Below, piece after piece: positions 1 through 8,910 of a stretch of 64,000 nt of DNA; position 1 is the first letter of the stretch, and every line of letters begins with the position of its first letter. The stretch comes from CAZTDD01 sp964612675. GTDB taxonomy: Bacteria > Hinthialibacterota > Hinthialibacteria > Hinthialibacterales > JAKPRU01. The stretch lies in NCBI GenBank assembly GCA_964612675.1, contig CAZTDD010000001.1, positions 62,001-126,000 on the forward strand. Direction: 5' to 3'. The position numbers and the translations under genes were made by a program. Under the pieces are notes generated by a model. That model did no database searches. It saw nothing but the letters and a program-made list of their open reading frames with translations, and had not been told where the DNA came from.

Positions 1-351
1 ATTCCGGACGATCGTGTAATTGATGGGGTCGATTTGCGCCCGGTGATGTTTGGCACCGGTCCGAGTCCGCGCGACACGTTGTTCTATTATCGTGGCGAGA
101 GCATTTATGCAGCGCGAAAGGGACCATTCAAAGCGCATTTCACGACGCAGCTCTGCTATGTCAAAGACAGCAAGAAGAGGCATCACGACCCGCCGCTTTT
201 ATTTAACCTGGAACACGATCCCTCGGAAAAATACAACATAGCGGACAAGCATCCCGATGTAATACGAGAAATCAAGGAAGCGGTAGAGAAACATGAGGCG
301 ACCGTTGTCCCGGTCGAAGATCAACTAGCCAAGCGGCTGAAGAAGAAATAG
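1..351 (+). CDS. Sulfatase, C-terminal part (5' end outside window)
   Basis: The reading frame is open from the first base, so this is the C-terminal ~116 residues of a longer protein. It shows the usual end of a type I (formylglycine) sulfatase: IDGVDLRPVMFG near the start, then LFYYRGESIYAARKGPFKAHF-like strands of the C-terminal subdomain, then LFNLEHDPSEKYNIA. That last motif matches the family's 'L-x-L-x-x-D-P-x-E-x-x-N' signature. The catalytic formylglycine motif C/S-x-P-x-R lies upstream of the window, so substrate and export signal cannot be judged. Such enzymes cleave sulfate esters from polysaccharides or glycolipids, which fits the glycosidases further along. The family call is firm; the substrate is unknown. 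Confidence 0.82.
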   Translation: MPDDRVIDGVDLRPVMFGTGPSPRDTLFYYRGESIYAARKGPFKAHFTTQLCYVKDSKKRHHDPPLLFNLEHDPSEKYNIADKHPDVIREIKEAVEKHEATVVPVEDQLAKRLKKK

Positions 352-423
352 AGGCGAGCGATCATTCGTACCGAAGTTGAGCTCGTCCACCATAGTGACG
401 ATCCATTCGTATGCGCGAGGTCG

Positions 424-1557
424 CTAATCGAAGCCCTCGCGCATATTATTTATACCCAAAGCACGGTTCTCGGTACGCTCCAACAGTCCCTTATACAGGT
501 CGAGCAGTTTCTCCATTTCCGTATCCCGATCGCCTCGCTCCTCGACCAACGAACGATTCCGCGCTCCCCAAACACGGCGCTTCTCCGTATCGCGCAGTAA
601 CTCCAACATCCGTCGGCGTAGGGCCTCCTCATCGTGGGGAGAAACAAGGAACCCGTTTTGACCGTCCTCGATCCACTCGCGGTATGCCGGGAGATCGCTC
701 ACAATCACCGGCAGCCCGGCTGCAAATGCCATCAGAAGAGAATGCGGCGTGCTGTCGACGTCGGGAATGGAGACAAATACGTCACATACGGAAAGCCAAT
801 CGATCAGTTCCTCTTCATCCACCCAATCGAGAAACTGAACCGACTTCTCGATACCAAGTTCCGCCGCTAATCGTTCACACCGGGGTCGCTCTGGTCCTGA
901 GGCAAAACAAATCAATCCTGAATACTTCGATTCCTTGTGTACCTCGGCGAACGCACGAATAATCCGATCCACGTTGAAATACGGAATCATCCGGCGCATG
1001 GAAAGCACCAGCAGATCGTCCCATGGATTGAGGCGTTTCTTGGTCTCGTGGAGGGGTTCCGTGCGATATCGTGAGACCTCAACCCCCCATTGGATTTCCA
1101 CAATCGGCGTGGAGGGCCGCGCGAACCCTTTCGTGGCTTCCGAGAGATCTTTGGCGTCGGTTGTAATCAGATCGGCTCGTCTCAGACTCCATTGAACCGC
1201 ACGGCGCACCAGGGAACTCTCTTTCGGCTGCACGAGAATATCTGCGCCCCAGGCGCTGAGTACAAGCGGATGGAACCCCGAAAGAGCCGCCCAATAGCCA
1301 TAGCCGGTGATATTGTGACCGTGAACAATGTCCGGTGAGATCTCTTGAATACGCCGTCGGACCTTTCGTCCGGCGACCAGATGCCGCAACGGTCCCCCGC
1401 CCCGCTCCGGCGCGATTTGGTGGACATAGACGCCTTTCATCTGTTCCGGACGATCGGTAAGAAAATGAACCTCGTGCCCGCGTGCTGCAAACCACTCGAG
1501 CATATAACGGTTATGTCGTGAGAGGCCGTCCCCGATATAGCAAATCCGCAATTTCAT
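424..1557 (-). CDS. GT4-like glycosyltransferase with altered EX7E motif
   Basis: A 377-residue GT-B glycosyltransferase. The N-terminal Rossmann half begins MKLRICYIGDG and contains PDIVHGHNITGYGYW and SAWGADILV, as in group 1 (GT4) enzymes. The C-terminal half has the sugar-nucleotide region DSTPHSLLMAFAAGLPVIVS followed by the usual NGFLV-P loop. In this region the two glutamates of the EX7E motif are replaced (E to D, E to M), so donor binding may be altered. The chosen ATG (1555-1557) overlaps the stop of the upstream gene as ATGA, which implies translational coupling. An in-frame start 24 bases earlier is less likely. The partner is a FemAB-like acyl/aminoacyl transferase, so the pair probably modifies a cell-surface glycan; this role is inferred. 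Confidence 0.8.
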   Translation of the reverse strand: MKLRICYIGDGLSRHNRYMLEWFAARGHEVHFLTDRPEQMKGVYVHQIAPERGGGPLRHLVAGRKVRRRIQEISPDIVHGHNITGYGYWAALSGFHPLVLSAWGADILVQPKESSLVRRAVQWSLRRADLITTDAKDLSEATKGFARPSTPIVEIQWGVEVSRYRTEPLHETKKRLNPWDDLLVLSMRRMIPYFNVDRIIRAFAEVHKESKYSGLICFASGPERPRCERLAAELGIEKSVQFLDWVDEEELIDWLSVCDVFVSIPDVDSTPHSLLMAFAAGLPVIVSDLPAYREWIEDGQNGFLVSPHDEEALRRRMLELLRDTEKRRVWGARNRSLVEERGDRDTEMEKLLDLYKGLLERTENRALGINNMREGFD

Positions 1558-2579
1558 CGTCGTATCCCCCTCCGAATCCATTCCAAAGGACGCCAGGCCC
1601 GGTGGGTAAAAACGTATCTATAATACGGAACGGGGTCGGGGCCAAATTGTTTCTTGAATTGGATCACACCGGGCAGCCCTGCACTCGAAGCGAAGTTGTA
1701 CGTTCGGCATCCGCGCTGAATAGCGTCCTCAATCGTCCTGCTGAGCAGCAGATTGCTCGGATTTAGTTTCGAATACTGTAGGTCGGACGCCCCACTCCAA
1801 TAATGCGCCTCTGTCGGTGAGTAAAAAACAATCGCCGCCGCCATCGCTTCATCATTCCTTCTGCAAAACCAAAACGACATGTGTTTCTCCGGAGCATCGA
1901 CCCACTGGTCCAAGAAAGCCGGATCGAAAGCCAGATCGCCCTCCCAGCGTTTCATCGACTGTGTGTAAAGACGCTTATACCGTTCGATACCGTCCGCACT
2001 GTTGTCAATAAGAATTTCCAAACCGTTGCGTTCCGCTTTTCTGATCTTCGTGCGATGCCGTGAAGCGTAGCGATGATTCCAAATCGAATCGAATCCTTCT
2101 CGCAGGTCAAGCCTGTGCGTCTCTTGATGTTGAACGCGGCTCGATTTGCAGGACAATTCCGTTCCCGGCCAGGATACTACCAAAAGCTGAGGACAGCGAA
2201 CGGAGAGTACTCCTTCAAAACACTGTTTCTCCTCTTCCTCCCCCAACGTCCGGCTCGCAAGAAACCCACCGTAAGTCCCCCACGGCATGGACTCCAGTGT
2301 CTCGATACCGAAACGCCTCCGCACGGCTATGCATGGAAACAAAACGCGCTCCCCATCAAATTCAAATAGAATGGTATTGTCCCGATACCGTGAGTCAAAT
2401 GCGCACAACGCGCGGCACCATAGCGGAGTCTGAAAAAAAGAATACGACCCCACACGGGATAAATGATCCAGCCAATCGGCTTCGCAAACTGGATACGTAA
2501 CCTTACATGCACTGGGAGACACCGATGGGCTCCTGAAATGGTCCATGTTTAAGAGAACAAGAGCATTCGCGACAATCAC
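1554..2579 (-). CDS. FemAB/GNAT-like peptidoglycan or polysaccharide acyltransferase
   Basis: About 341 residues. The C-terminal half (roughly residues 160-310) has the Acetyltransf_6/FemAB-like signature: YASRHRTKIRKAERNGLEI, then YKRLYTQSMKRWEG, then AAAIVFYSPTEAHYWSGASD and KLNPSNLLL. The N-terminal half (WLDHLSRVGSYSFFQTPLW) is typical of the same double-GNAT family. Members transfer amino acids from aminoacyl-tRNA or acyl groups onto cell-wall or exopolysaccharide components in the cytoplasm. The stop overlaps the start of the downstream glycosyltransferase by four bases. The start is uncertain: a GTG at 2579 gives the longest frame and an ATG lies at 2546, and neither has a clear ribosome binding site. 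The substrate is unknown. Confidence 0.78.
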   Translation of the reverse strand: MIVANALVLLNMDHFRSPSVSPSACKVTYPVCEADWLDHLSRVGSYSFFQTPLWCRALCAFDSRYRDNTILFEFDGERVLFPCIAVRRRFGIETLESMPWGTYGGFLASRTLGEEEEKQCFEGVLSVRCPQLLVVSWPGTELSCKSSRVQHQETHRLDLREGFDSIWNHRYASRHRTKIRKAERNGLEILIDNSADGIERYKRLYTQSMKRWEGDLAFDPAFLDQWVDAPEKHMSFWFCRRNDEAMAAAIVFYSPTEAHYWSGASDLQYSKLNPSNLLLSRTIEDAIQRGCRTYNFASSAGLPGVIQFKKQFGPDPVPYYRYVFTHRAWRPLEWIRRGIRR

Positions 2580-2612
2580 AACAACCGACGGACATGCAGA
2601 AGACCGCCGAAA

Positions 2613-4679
2613 TCAGGGCTGCGCAAGGAGTTCCCGTTTGGCGGCTTCCATGTCACGCCACATCCAGATTGTCATCTCACCGATGCCACGGTTCGACCAC
2701 GCGTAATAGGGAATCGCGGTAAACTCCTGTTTCTTTCTCTCGACAGTCTCTCCGTCTTTCGACGGGAAAAGTCCAATCGCTTCTCCTCGGATCACAGTCA
2801 AGCCTTGGAGCAGGTGCTCTTGGAACTCCGACGTAAGTTCCGCATCGTCCGGCAAACAGATATTCAAGGCTCGTCCCCCGTTATCCGCCCATTCCGCACA
2901 ATACACAATCGGCCCTCGTTCCAGAGCCACTCTTCCGACATTTTCTTCAACATTCTCGTTACAGAGGACCCGGCGGATCGGCATAGGTAAATCCAACTCG
3001 ATCTCGTCCCCCTCATCCCAAAATCGATCGATTCGTACGAATCCTTTTCTCGGTTCGATCGGCACCGGCTCTCCATCAACTCGAAGGCTGATATCGCCTT
3101 TCGTATCGTCGAGATATCGATACAGTCCTCCGGGGATCGGATACCCGCGAGCCCAGCACGGAATGCGAACGAAAATGGAGAATCGCGCCGGCTGGCGGGG
3201 CATGACCTCCATTCTGACATATCCATCGCGCGGATAGTCGGTCTCCTGTGTAATTTTTACGATATTGTTCGGAGTTTCGATTGTCCCGCTGCACTCGATG
3301 AAGAAGTTGACATAGATGTCGTCTTTTTGTGTGGCATACATATATTGAGAGACGGAAGGGATAAATCGGACTACGTTCGGTGGACAACAGGGGCAAAAGA
3401 ACCATTCTTTCCGGTCGGCGGAGGCCTCTTTATACATGCCGGGTCGGTCGGTAACCCAGCCCTTGTTGAATTTGAACTCTCCGGTCGATTCGAGCGGATT
3501 GGCGTAAAAGAACCGATCTCCCCACAACGACACGCCTACTGGAAATGCATTATAAACCGCTCGTTCCAATACATCGATGTACTTTGCATCGCCGTGGAGC
3601 AAAAACATCCGGTGATTCCACATCGAGTTGGAAATCGCCGCACAGGTCTCGGCATATGCGGTTCGGTTCGGGAGCTCATACGCGTCGCCGAATCCTTCAT
3701 TTTCGTGCCGTGAACCGATTCCCCCTGTAATATAAGTCTTGGTGGAGATCATGTCGGTCCAGATACGGTCCAAGGCGTCGATGTATCTCTCATCGCCGTT
3801 CACCCGCGCAACATCCGTAACACCGGAATAGAGATACGTCGCTCTCGGGGCTTGCCCGACCGCCTTGCTCTGCTCGACAAACGGTTTGTGATCTTGTGCG
3901 AAAGGCCCGTGAAGCTCTCTTCCCCGTGCGTGCCCACGTTCGTCGATGAAGAATTTGACGAGGTTCAAATATCGCTCATCGCCGGTCACGAAATAGAGCT
4001 TCATCAATCCCACTTCGACCTCAGGATGCCCCGGCGTGTTTCGTATTCCATCAGGCCCGAAAGTCTCTACAAGAAGATCCGCGTTCTTGATCGCCACTTC
4101 CAGAAGGGTCCGTTTCCGTGTGCAGAGATAATGGGCGGTTGCCGCCTCGAACAGGTGACCTGAAACATACAATTCAAGGCCGGATCGGATATTCTCGAAT
4201 CGTTCGCCTTCCGAGGGATTCTCACCCCGACGGAGGCTGAGGGTTTTACGGGTGTTGAGGTATCCGTCTTCTTCTTGTGCCTCGGCGATTTGATTGATCA
4301 CACCGTCCAGAAATCGGTCCAGTTCGCGATGATAATCGAGAGCCAATGAATAGACCGCGCCTTCAATCGCTTTGTACACCTGGGCGTCGCTAAACCAGAG
4401 TCCCCGGTGACTTCCTTCCAACCACCCCGCTGCCCGCGCGAAGTTATGAAGAATGCCGGTCTCGTCGCATTTACGAAAAACGAGGGGTATCGTGATGTCG
4501 CGGTTTACCTGGATTCTTGGAGCCCAAAACTCGTCCGTCAGGTGAATGAAATCGAAAGGAACCGCCCGGATGGTGCTGTATCGCTCTTCCGACGCAAAAG
4601 GGGTCACTGCGTAGAAACTCGAAAGGAGAAGAGCAAAACCGATGAGCGCGTAGTTCCGTCGAAGCCGCCTTCCAAGCAT
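2613..4679 (-). CDS. GH127 beta-L-arabinofuranosidase-like secreted glycoside hydrolase
   Basis: 688 residues from an ATG preceded by GGAGG at six bases. An Arg-rich n-region and hydrophobic stretch (YALIGFALLLSSFYAVTPFA) form a signal peptide. The mature part matches GH127 (formerly DUF1680): FIHLTDEFWAPR at the start of the (alpha/alpha)6 barrel, ETCAAISNSMWNHRM near residue 343, and FFCPCCPPNVVRF near residue 430. In the characterised Bifidobacterium HypBA1 the Glu/Cys of ETC and the CC pair bind zinc and one Cys is the nucleophile; all are present here. Likely releases L-arabinofuranose from plant or algal glycans outside the cytoplasm. The exact sugar is not certain, because GH127 relatives differ in specificity. 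Confidence 0.9.
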   Translation of the reverse strand: MLGRRLRRNYALIGFALLLSSFYAVTPFASEERYSTIRAVPFDFIHLTDEFWAPRIQVNRDITIPLVFRKCDETGILHNFARAAGWLEGSHRGLWFSDAQVYKAIEGAVYSLALDYHRELDRFLDGVINQIAEAQEEDGYLNTRKTLSLRRGENPSEGERFENIRSGLELYVSGHLFEAATAHYLCTRKRTLLEVAIKNADLLVETFGPDGIRNTPGHPEVEVGLMKLYFVTGDERYLNLVKFFIDERGHARGRELHGPFAQDHKPFVEQSKAVGQAPRATYLYSGVTDVARVNGDERYIDALDRIWTDMISTKTYITGGIGSRHENEGFGDAYELPNRTAYAETCAAISNSMWNHRMFLLHGDAKYIDVLERAVYNAFPVGVSLWGDRFFYANPLESTGEFKFNKGWVTDRPGMYKEASADRKEWFFCPCCPPNVVRFIPSVSQYMYATQKDDIYVNFFIECSGTIETPNNIVKITQETDYPRDGYVRMEVMPRQPARFSIFVRIPCWARGYPIPGGLYRYLDDTKGDISLRVDGEPVPIEPRKGFVRIDRFWDEGDEIELDLPMPIRRVLCNENVEENVGRVALERGPIVYCAEWADNGGRALNICLPDDAELTSEFQEHLLQGLTVIRGEAIGLFPSKDGETVERKKQEFTAIPYYAWSNRGIGEMTIWMWRDMEAAKRELLAQP

Positions 4680-5040
4680 ACCAAGCCTCCACAAAGATCG
4701 CCGGCATCCGCCTGCCGGTCGTCCAATGAACATAGGAGCCAAACCTCGAAAGATCAAGACCATATAGACAAAGTTGCCGACAAGTGTCTATGACGGTGTC
4801 GCAAAAAGTCGACGGGATAAGAATAGAGAAGTCTTCAACCCCCTCCCCTCTGTATCTCCCCTTACAGCGGCCACGCAAGCGTGTCCCTCTTGGGGGAGAA
4901 GATGCTGCGGACATGCTCGTTTCTATTCCTCCCCCGAAGATCGGGGGAGGTTAGGAGGGGGTTGAGATCCGTATCCCAAACTTTTTGCAGCCCCATCATC
5001 TATAGGAGGAAGGAAACAATGACTGGTGCGCAACAAGGCC
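4680..5040. other. Gene-free region between GH127 and polyprenyl synthase genes
   Basis: About 360 bases with no credible gene. It holds the GH127 upstream region and, from 4801 to 4988, a foldback repeat element described separately. Confidence 0.6.
4801..4988. repeat. Foldback (MITE-like) inverted-repeat element
   Basis: Outer arms GCAAAAAGT (4801-4809) and ACTTTTTGC (4980-4988) are exact inverted repeats. Inside them CAACCCCCTCC (4836-4846) pairs with GGAGGGGGTTG (4955-4965). A further perfect hairpin, CCTCCCCCGA-AGA-TCGGGGGAGG, occupies 4929-4951. No protein is encoded. The nested arms resemble a small non-autonomous foldback element. The 11-mer CGCAAAAAGTC at its left end recurs at the left end of another foldback at 59577-59797. 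Confidence 0.6.
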
Positions 5041-6144
5041 TCAGGAGCAACGGGTGAGAATCAATTCGGTGAGCTGGAGAAGACTGTCGACGCCCTCCGG
5101 GTGGGTGGCTCTCTCATGTAGAAGCAGAAGATCTTTCTGCGCCCGCTCGATGTAACGTCTCCCGAGCGCATTGGAATACTCGAACGAGCCCTCCGCCTCC
5201 ATAGCGCTCCTGAGTTTGTCAATTGTCTCTGGAGAATCGTACTGTTCTTGAATGAGAGGAAGGATATCGGGCTGGCGTTCAAGCAAGTGAATAAGCGGCA
5301 GCGTCAGTTTGCCGTTACGGAGATCGCCGCCGTGCTCTTTTCCCATCATTTTCGACGAGGATGTGTAGTCGAGAATATCGTCGGCCACCTGAAACGCCAT
5401 CCCGATGTCATGGCCGATCCGCGACCATGCTTCGACCGTCTCGGGATCGCATCCTGCCAACTCACCGCCGGAGGCGGTAGCGGCCGCCATCAGGGCGGCG
5501 GTTTTGTACTCAATCGTCTGTAAATACTGCTCTTCGGAAGTCAGGAACTGGTGAACATGACGCAGTTGCTTAATCTCCCCGAGGCACATCTGGCCCGTCG
5601 CGATCGCCAACGCATTCTGAGAAGGAATCGAACCGCTTTCAAGAAGAAGACGAAACGCTTTCGAAAAGAGAAAATCTCCGACTAAAACGGCAATCGAGTT
5701 CCCCCATCCGTAACAAACCGATACCTCGCTCCTGCGCGTCGTCGCTTCGTCGATGATGTCGTCGTGGGTCAGCGTTGCCAAATGGATCAGTTCAACAGCC
5801 ACTCCGACCTGCCGAACCGGCAAACCGCGTGCGCCGAATGCGTGAGCCGAAAGCATCACCAGTCCCGGACGGATCCATTTGCCTTCCGTGGCTAGAAGAT
5901 GACGCGATACGCGCTCGACGATCTCGACACGCAACTCTTTCGGAATACACTCACAATCGTCCGAGAGCAGCAGCTCGTGAATATGGTTCCGTTCCGCCGC
6001 TGCGATAACGGAATCGTGGTAGAGCGCCTGCAACAAAGTCATTTCTTCGGCAACCGGTTCCCAGATTCGAGCAAGACTGAGAGCGGTCTTAGTAGTCGAA
6101 GAGGCGTTGGTAAGAGGGGAAGTCCCAGGGGAGGCTGTGCTCAT
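5041..6144 (-). CDS. Polyprenyl diphosphate synthase (long-chain trans-type)
   Basis: 367 residues, about 40 longer than typical because of an N-terminal extension. Both aspartate-rich motifs of trans-isoprenyl diphosphate synthases are present: LIHLATLTHDDIIDEATTRR (first DDxxD, FARM) and FQVADDILDYTSS (second DDxxD, SARM). The KWIRPGLVML segment and the GGDLRNGKLTLPLIHLL tail also fit octaprenyl/heptaprenyl diphosphate synthases. It condenses isopentenyl diphosphate onto an allylic primer to make the quinone side chain or a related lipid. The residues before the FARM are small (A, T), compatible with a long product, but chain length cannot be settled from sequence alone. It stands alone between GH127 and the PilB-like gene, with no quinone operon around it. 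Confidence 0.88.
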   Translation of the reverse strand: MSTASPGTSPLTNASSTTKTALSLARIWEPVAEEMTLLQALYHDSVIAAAERNHIHELLLSDDCECIPKELRVEIVERVSRHLLATEGKWIRPGLVMLSAHAFGARGLPVRQVGVAVELIHLATLTHDDIIDEATTRRSEVSVCYGWGNSIAVLVGDFLFSKAFRLLLESGSIPSQNALAIATGQMCLGEIKQLRHVHQFLTSEEQYLQTIEYKTAALMAAATASGGELAGCDPETVEAWSRIGHDIGMAFQVADDILDYTSSSKMMGKEHGGDLRNGKLTLPLIHLLERQPDILPLIQEQYDSPETIDKLRSAMEAEGSFEYSNALGRRYIERAQKDLLLLHERATHPEGVDSLLQLTELILTRCS

Positions 6145-6228
6145 TATCCATCGAATGATGTCGAATCAGGCCCATCAGGGCCACGTGAGTCGAATTTGAG
6201 TCTACAGATATGCACTACCGAGTCAAGA

Positions 6229-8787
6229 TCAGCGGTTTGCGGAGTCCCCGAAAACCCGAGAGACTTCATCAAAATCAGTCACCCCGGATAGGACTTTCTT
6301 CATCGCGTGTTGCGGCATCGATCCCATTCGGCTCGATGCCGCCAAACGGAGGATCTCCTCCTGCGCTTCTCCTGAACGAACTGCATCCTTAAGCCTATCG
6401 GTAACCGGAAGAATCTCAAATACTCCTGTTCGTCCACGGTATCCGGTGCCCGTGCATTCATAACAACCTTTGTGAGTAAACAACGTCACGCTCGACGCCT
6501 GCTCGGGGGAAATCCCGAACCGCTGAGCATCGCGGGGACGCAGTCTCATCTCGGATTTGCAGGAGGGACACAGTTTCCGAACCAATCGGACGCCGATCAG
6601 GACCGAGAGGCCACCGGTCAGCGTTTCCGCATTAAGGTCATTACTCAAGAAACGCCTCAGGGCCGAAACAACGTCGGGACTCTCCAAACACATAATGGCG
6701 CGCCGGTTTCCGGACGATGACTGCAGTAGCATCTCAACGCTCTCACGGTCTTCCACACGGTCTACAAACAGAACGTCCGCATTCTGTCGAAGAATGGCTT
6801 CCACGGCCTGCTTCCCTCGAAGACCGCCCTGTCCTTCCGACACTTGCGTGATACCCGGCAAATCCAGATGGATTGGATTCTCAAGAGTTACGATGTAGTG
6901 CTGTCCGTCGTTCAACTGCTGCAAAATCGCATAAGCCAGCGTACTCCTTCCAGACCGAGGCGGACCGGTAACGACAATCGCACCGGACCGCTTCTGTAAT
7001 TCTTCTTGGATCGCGGTCAATTGCGACTCATCGAAACCCAACTGAGCCAGCCCAAAAATCCCTTTCCGGCGGTCGACAAGACGAAGCTCCATCGACTCAC
7101 CCAGATCCCCGGGTCGAACTCGTATGTGAACCTCCACGTCCGCATCATCCATGCTGGTAACGAAGTATCCGGTCTGTGGATAAGAAGCGGATGGGTCAAT
7201 GTTTCCTTTCTTTCGGGCCGACGGAAGGATGACATTCATAACCTGCCCGGGCAGGTTGAAGGCCGGGCGCATTACCCCGTCGATAGTGAACGTAACAGCG
7301 ATTTCTTTCCCCTCAGGCTTCAGCTCCGCCAGTTCGGCTCGAGACCGGAAAGCGTGCAGACATAACAGATAATACAACTCCTCCTCGCCACCGGTATCGA
7401 CAGCGGACACCGGTGCGCCACTCACCAACAAATTCGCCCGAGACACGATGATCTGGTCCAAACTGAACACAGGTTTGATCGGAGCCCGGCATCCCGGACA
7501 GTGGGAATAGTCATAGTCGGTGTAGTCGCCCAGGCGCGACAAATTGTATCCACAGCGCTTACAACGGACTTTCCGGCCTTCCTGGAGCGCACGCACTCCG
7601 AGATAGGCAAGCATGCCAATGATACCGGTAAAAAAGGCTACCGTGCTCCAATTCGGGCCTGTCAGCGTTCGGCGGGAGTAATCGCGTTGCACATACCGCC
7701 ACGGTAGATACCACACGAATAACAGCGCAAAAACCGCACCGACGAGAATCTTCCAGTTCTCGAAGAAAAGTTGTCTCCATTTCCCGGAACCGTATAACCG
7801 TTTCAGGCGCTGCCACCAGTAATTCACCTCTTTCTTCTTCTTTTCCCGATGACGAACGACCTCTTCTTGAGAAACCGTAGGAATGGGGGCAAACGTCGGG
7901 AACTTGGTGGCTCGGGCGAGCCTTCCCGAGATTTGCTCGAACATCGATTTCTCCAAAGTGGAGAATTTGTGCATATGTTTATGGGCTTCCCGCAACGCGG
8001 CTTCCGCATTCTCGACCTCATCGACATCTAGATAGGCCTGAGCGAGATATAGATACACATCGGCAAGTTCGGGTTTTTGCTCCAGCGCGCGCTGCAAGAG
8101 TCGGACGGCCTTCGCAGGATCCGCCCGGGGCGGCCTCAACAGGCTCTTCGCATGGACAAGATATGTTTGCGCCAGTTCGTCCGGCTGTGGATAATCGTGC
8201 TGTGCGAGTTCACGGTAGATCTCTTCGGCTTGTTCGTATTCACGTTTTTCTACATGTCGCTCCGCGACTCCAAGTAGGTAGCGAACACGAGCCTCCCGAA
8301 GGCGGCGAACCTCCGCCTTGAGTCGCTCCAACGCGGTCGCAGACTCGATAAACCCTTCTACTTTCAGAAGACGCTGAGCATCGGACCAATCGACCTCCGC
8401 TCCCGACCGGGTCGCCGACTGCTCGACCCATGTCTCGACAACCTCCGCAACCTTACGTTTCTCTTCTTCGCTGAATTCGGGACCTTCGGCTCCCGAATAA
8501 GCCTCTCGCAGGAATGATATGGCTTCGATAAATCGCCTCTCATCAACTGCCTGTTCCGCCGCAGCCAGGTCGTCCTGATCTACTGGGTAAGCCGAAACCC
8601 GTTCAATGTCATCCCGCCGGAGAGTGACTCTGCCGTCTCTTGTCTCGATAACCACATCGGTAGTGCGCTCCTCGACCACTTCACCGAGCAGTCGTTTTCC
8701 GTTCTTGAGGTGAAAAACCTGCTGCCCCGCCGCTACCAACGCCTCAAAGCAAATAAGCAGCGCGAGCAAACAACGGATTACACGCAT
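6229..8787 (-). CDS. TPR-membrane-zinc ribbon-PilB/GspE-like fusion with degenerate ATPase
   Basis: 852 residues from an ATG with GGAG eight bases upstream. Order: signal or anchor segment (VIRCLLALLICFEALVAAG), a short beta domain (FHLKNGKRLLGEVVEE), TPR/coiled region (~60-300), two membrane segments (~346-366, ~379-399), a zinc ribbon CKRCGYN...CPGC (~405-430), then a T2SSE-type ATPase domain (~490-850). The ATPase core is degenerate. Walker A reads GPPRSGRST with Arg for the catalytic Lys; the Asp box reads TLENPIH instead of T-x-EDP-x-E; Walker B reads DVLFVDRVEDRES, lacking the usual G-E; and the His box histidines are missing. The tetracysteine CPSCK...CYEC of PilB-like proteins is intact. 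A pilin-like gene lies just upstream. Likely an inner-membrane scaffold or regulator of a pilus or secretion machine rather than a working motor; this is inference. Confidence 0.75.
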   Translation of the reverse strand: MRVIRCLLALLICFEALVAAGQQVFHLKNGKRLLGEVVEERTTDVVIETRDGRVTLRRDDIERVSAYPVDQDDLAAAEQAVDERRFIEAISFLREAYSGAEGPEFSEEEKRKVAEVVETWVEQSATRSGAEVDWSDAQRLLKVEGFIESATALERLKAEVRRLREARVRYLLGVAERHVEKREYEQAEEIYRELAQHDYPQPDELAQTYLVHAKSLLRPPRADPAKAVRLLQRALEQKPELADVYLYLAQAYLDVDEVENAEAALREAHKHMHKFSTLEKSMFEQISGRLARATKFPTFAPIPTVSQEEVVRHREKKKKEVNYWWQRLKRLYGSGKWRQLFFENWKILVGAVFALLFVWYLPWRYVQRDYSRRTLTGPNWSTVAFFTGIIGMLAYLGVRALQEGRKVRCKRCGYNLSRLGDYTDYDYSHCPGCRAPIKPVFSLDQIIVSRANLLVSGAPVSAVDTGGEEELYYLLCLHAFRSRAELAELKPEGKEIAVTFTIDGVMRPAFNLPGQVMNVILPSARKKGNIDPSASYPQTGYFVTSMDDADVEVHIRVRPGDLGESMELRLVDRRKGIFGLAQLGFDESQLTAIQEELQKRSGAIVVTGPPRSGRSTLAYAILQQLNDGQHYIVTLENPIHLDLPGITQVSEGQGGLRGKQAVEAILRQNADVLFVDRVEDRESVEMLLQSSSGNRRAIMCLESPDVVSALRRFLSNDLNAETLTGGLSVLIGVRLVRKLCPSCKSEMRLRPRDAQRFGISPEQASSVTLFTHKGCYECTGTGYRGRTGVFEILPVTDRLKDAVRSGEAQEEILRLAASSRMGSMPQHAMKKVLSGVTDFDEVSRVFGDSANR

Positions 8788-8910
8788 CGAGAATTCTCCG
8801 CGATTAAACACTGATAAGCCTCAGAGGCCGGATATAGGAGACTGTAGCATGAGCGGCACAAGCGAAAACAGTGAGGATCGTAGAAGGTCGTGCAAAACGA
8901 AGAAGGTCCA

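Noticed and set aside
1079..1495. Long minus-strand frame inside the GT4 gene
   Set aside because: It lies on the same strand in another frame of a clear glycosyltransferase; no motif seen.
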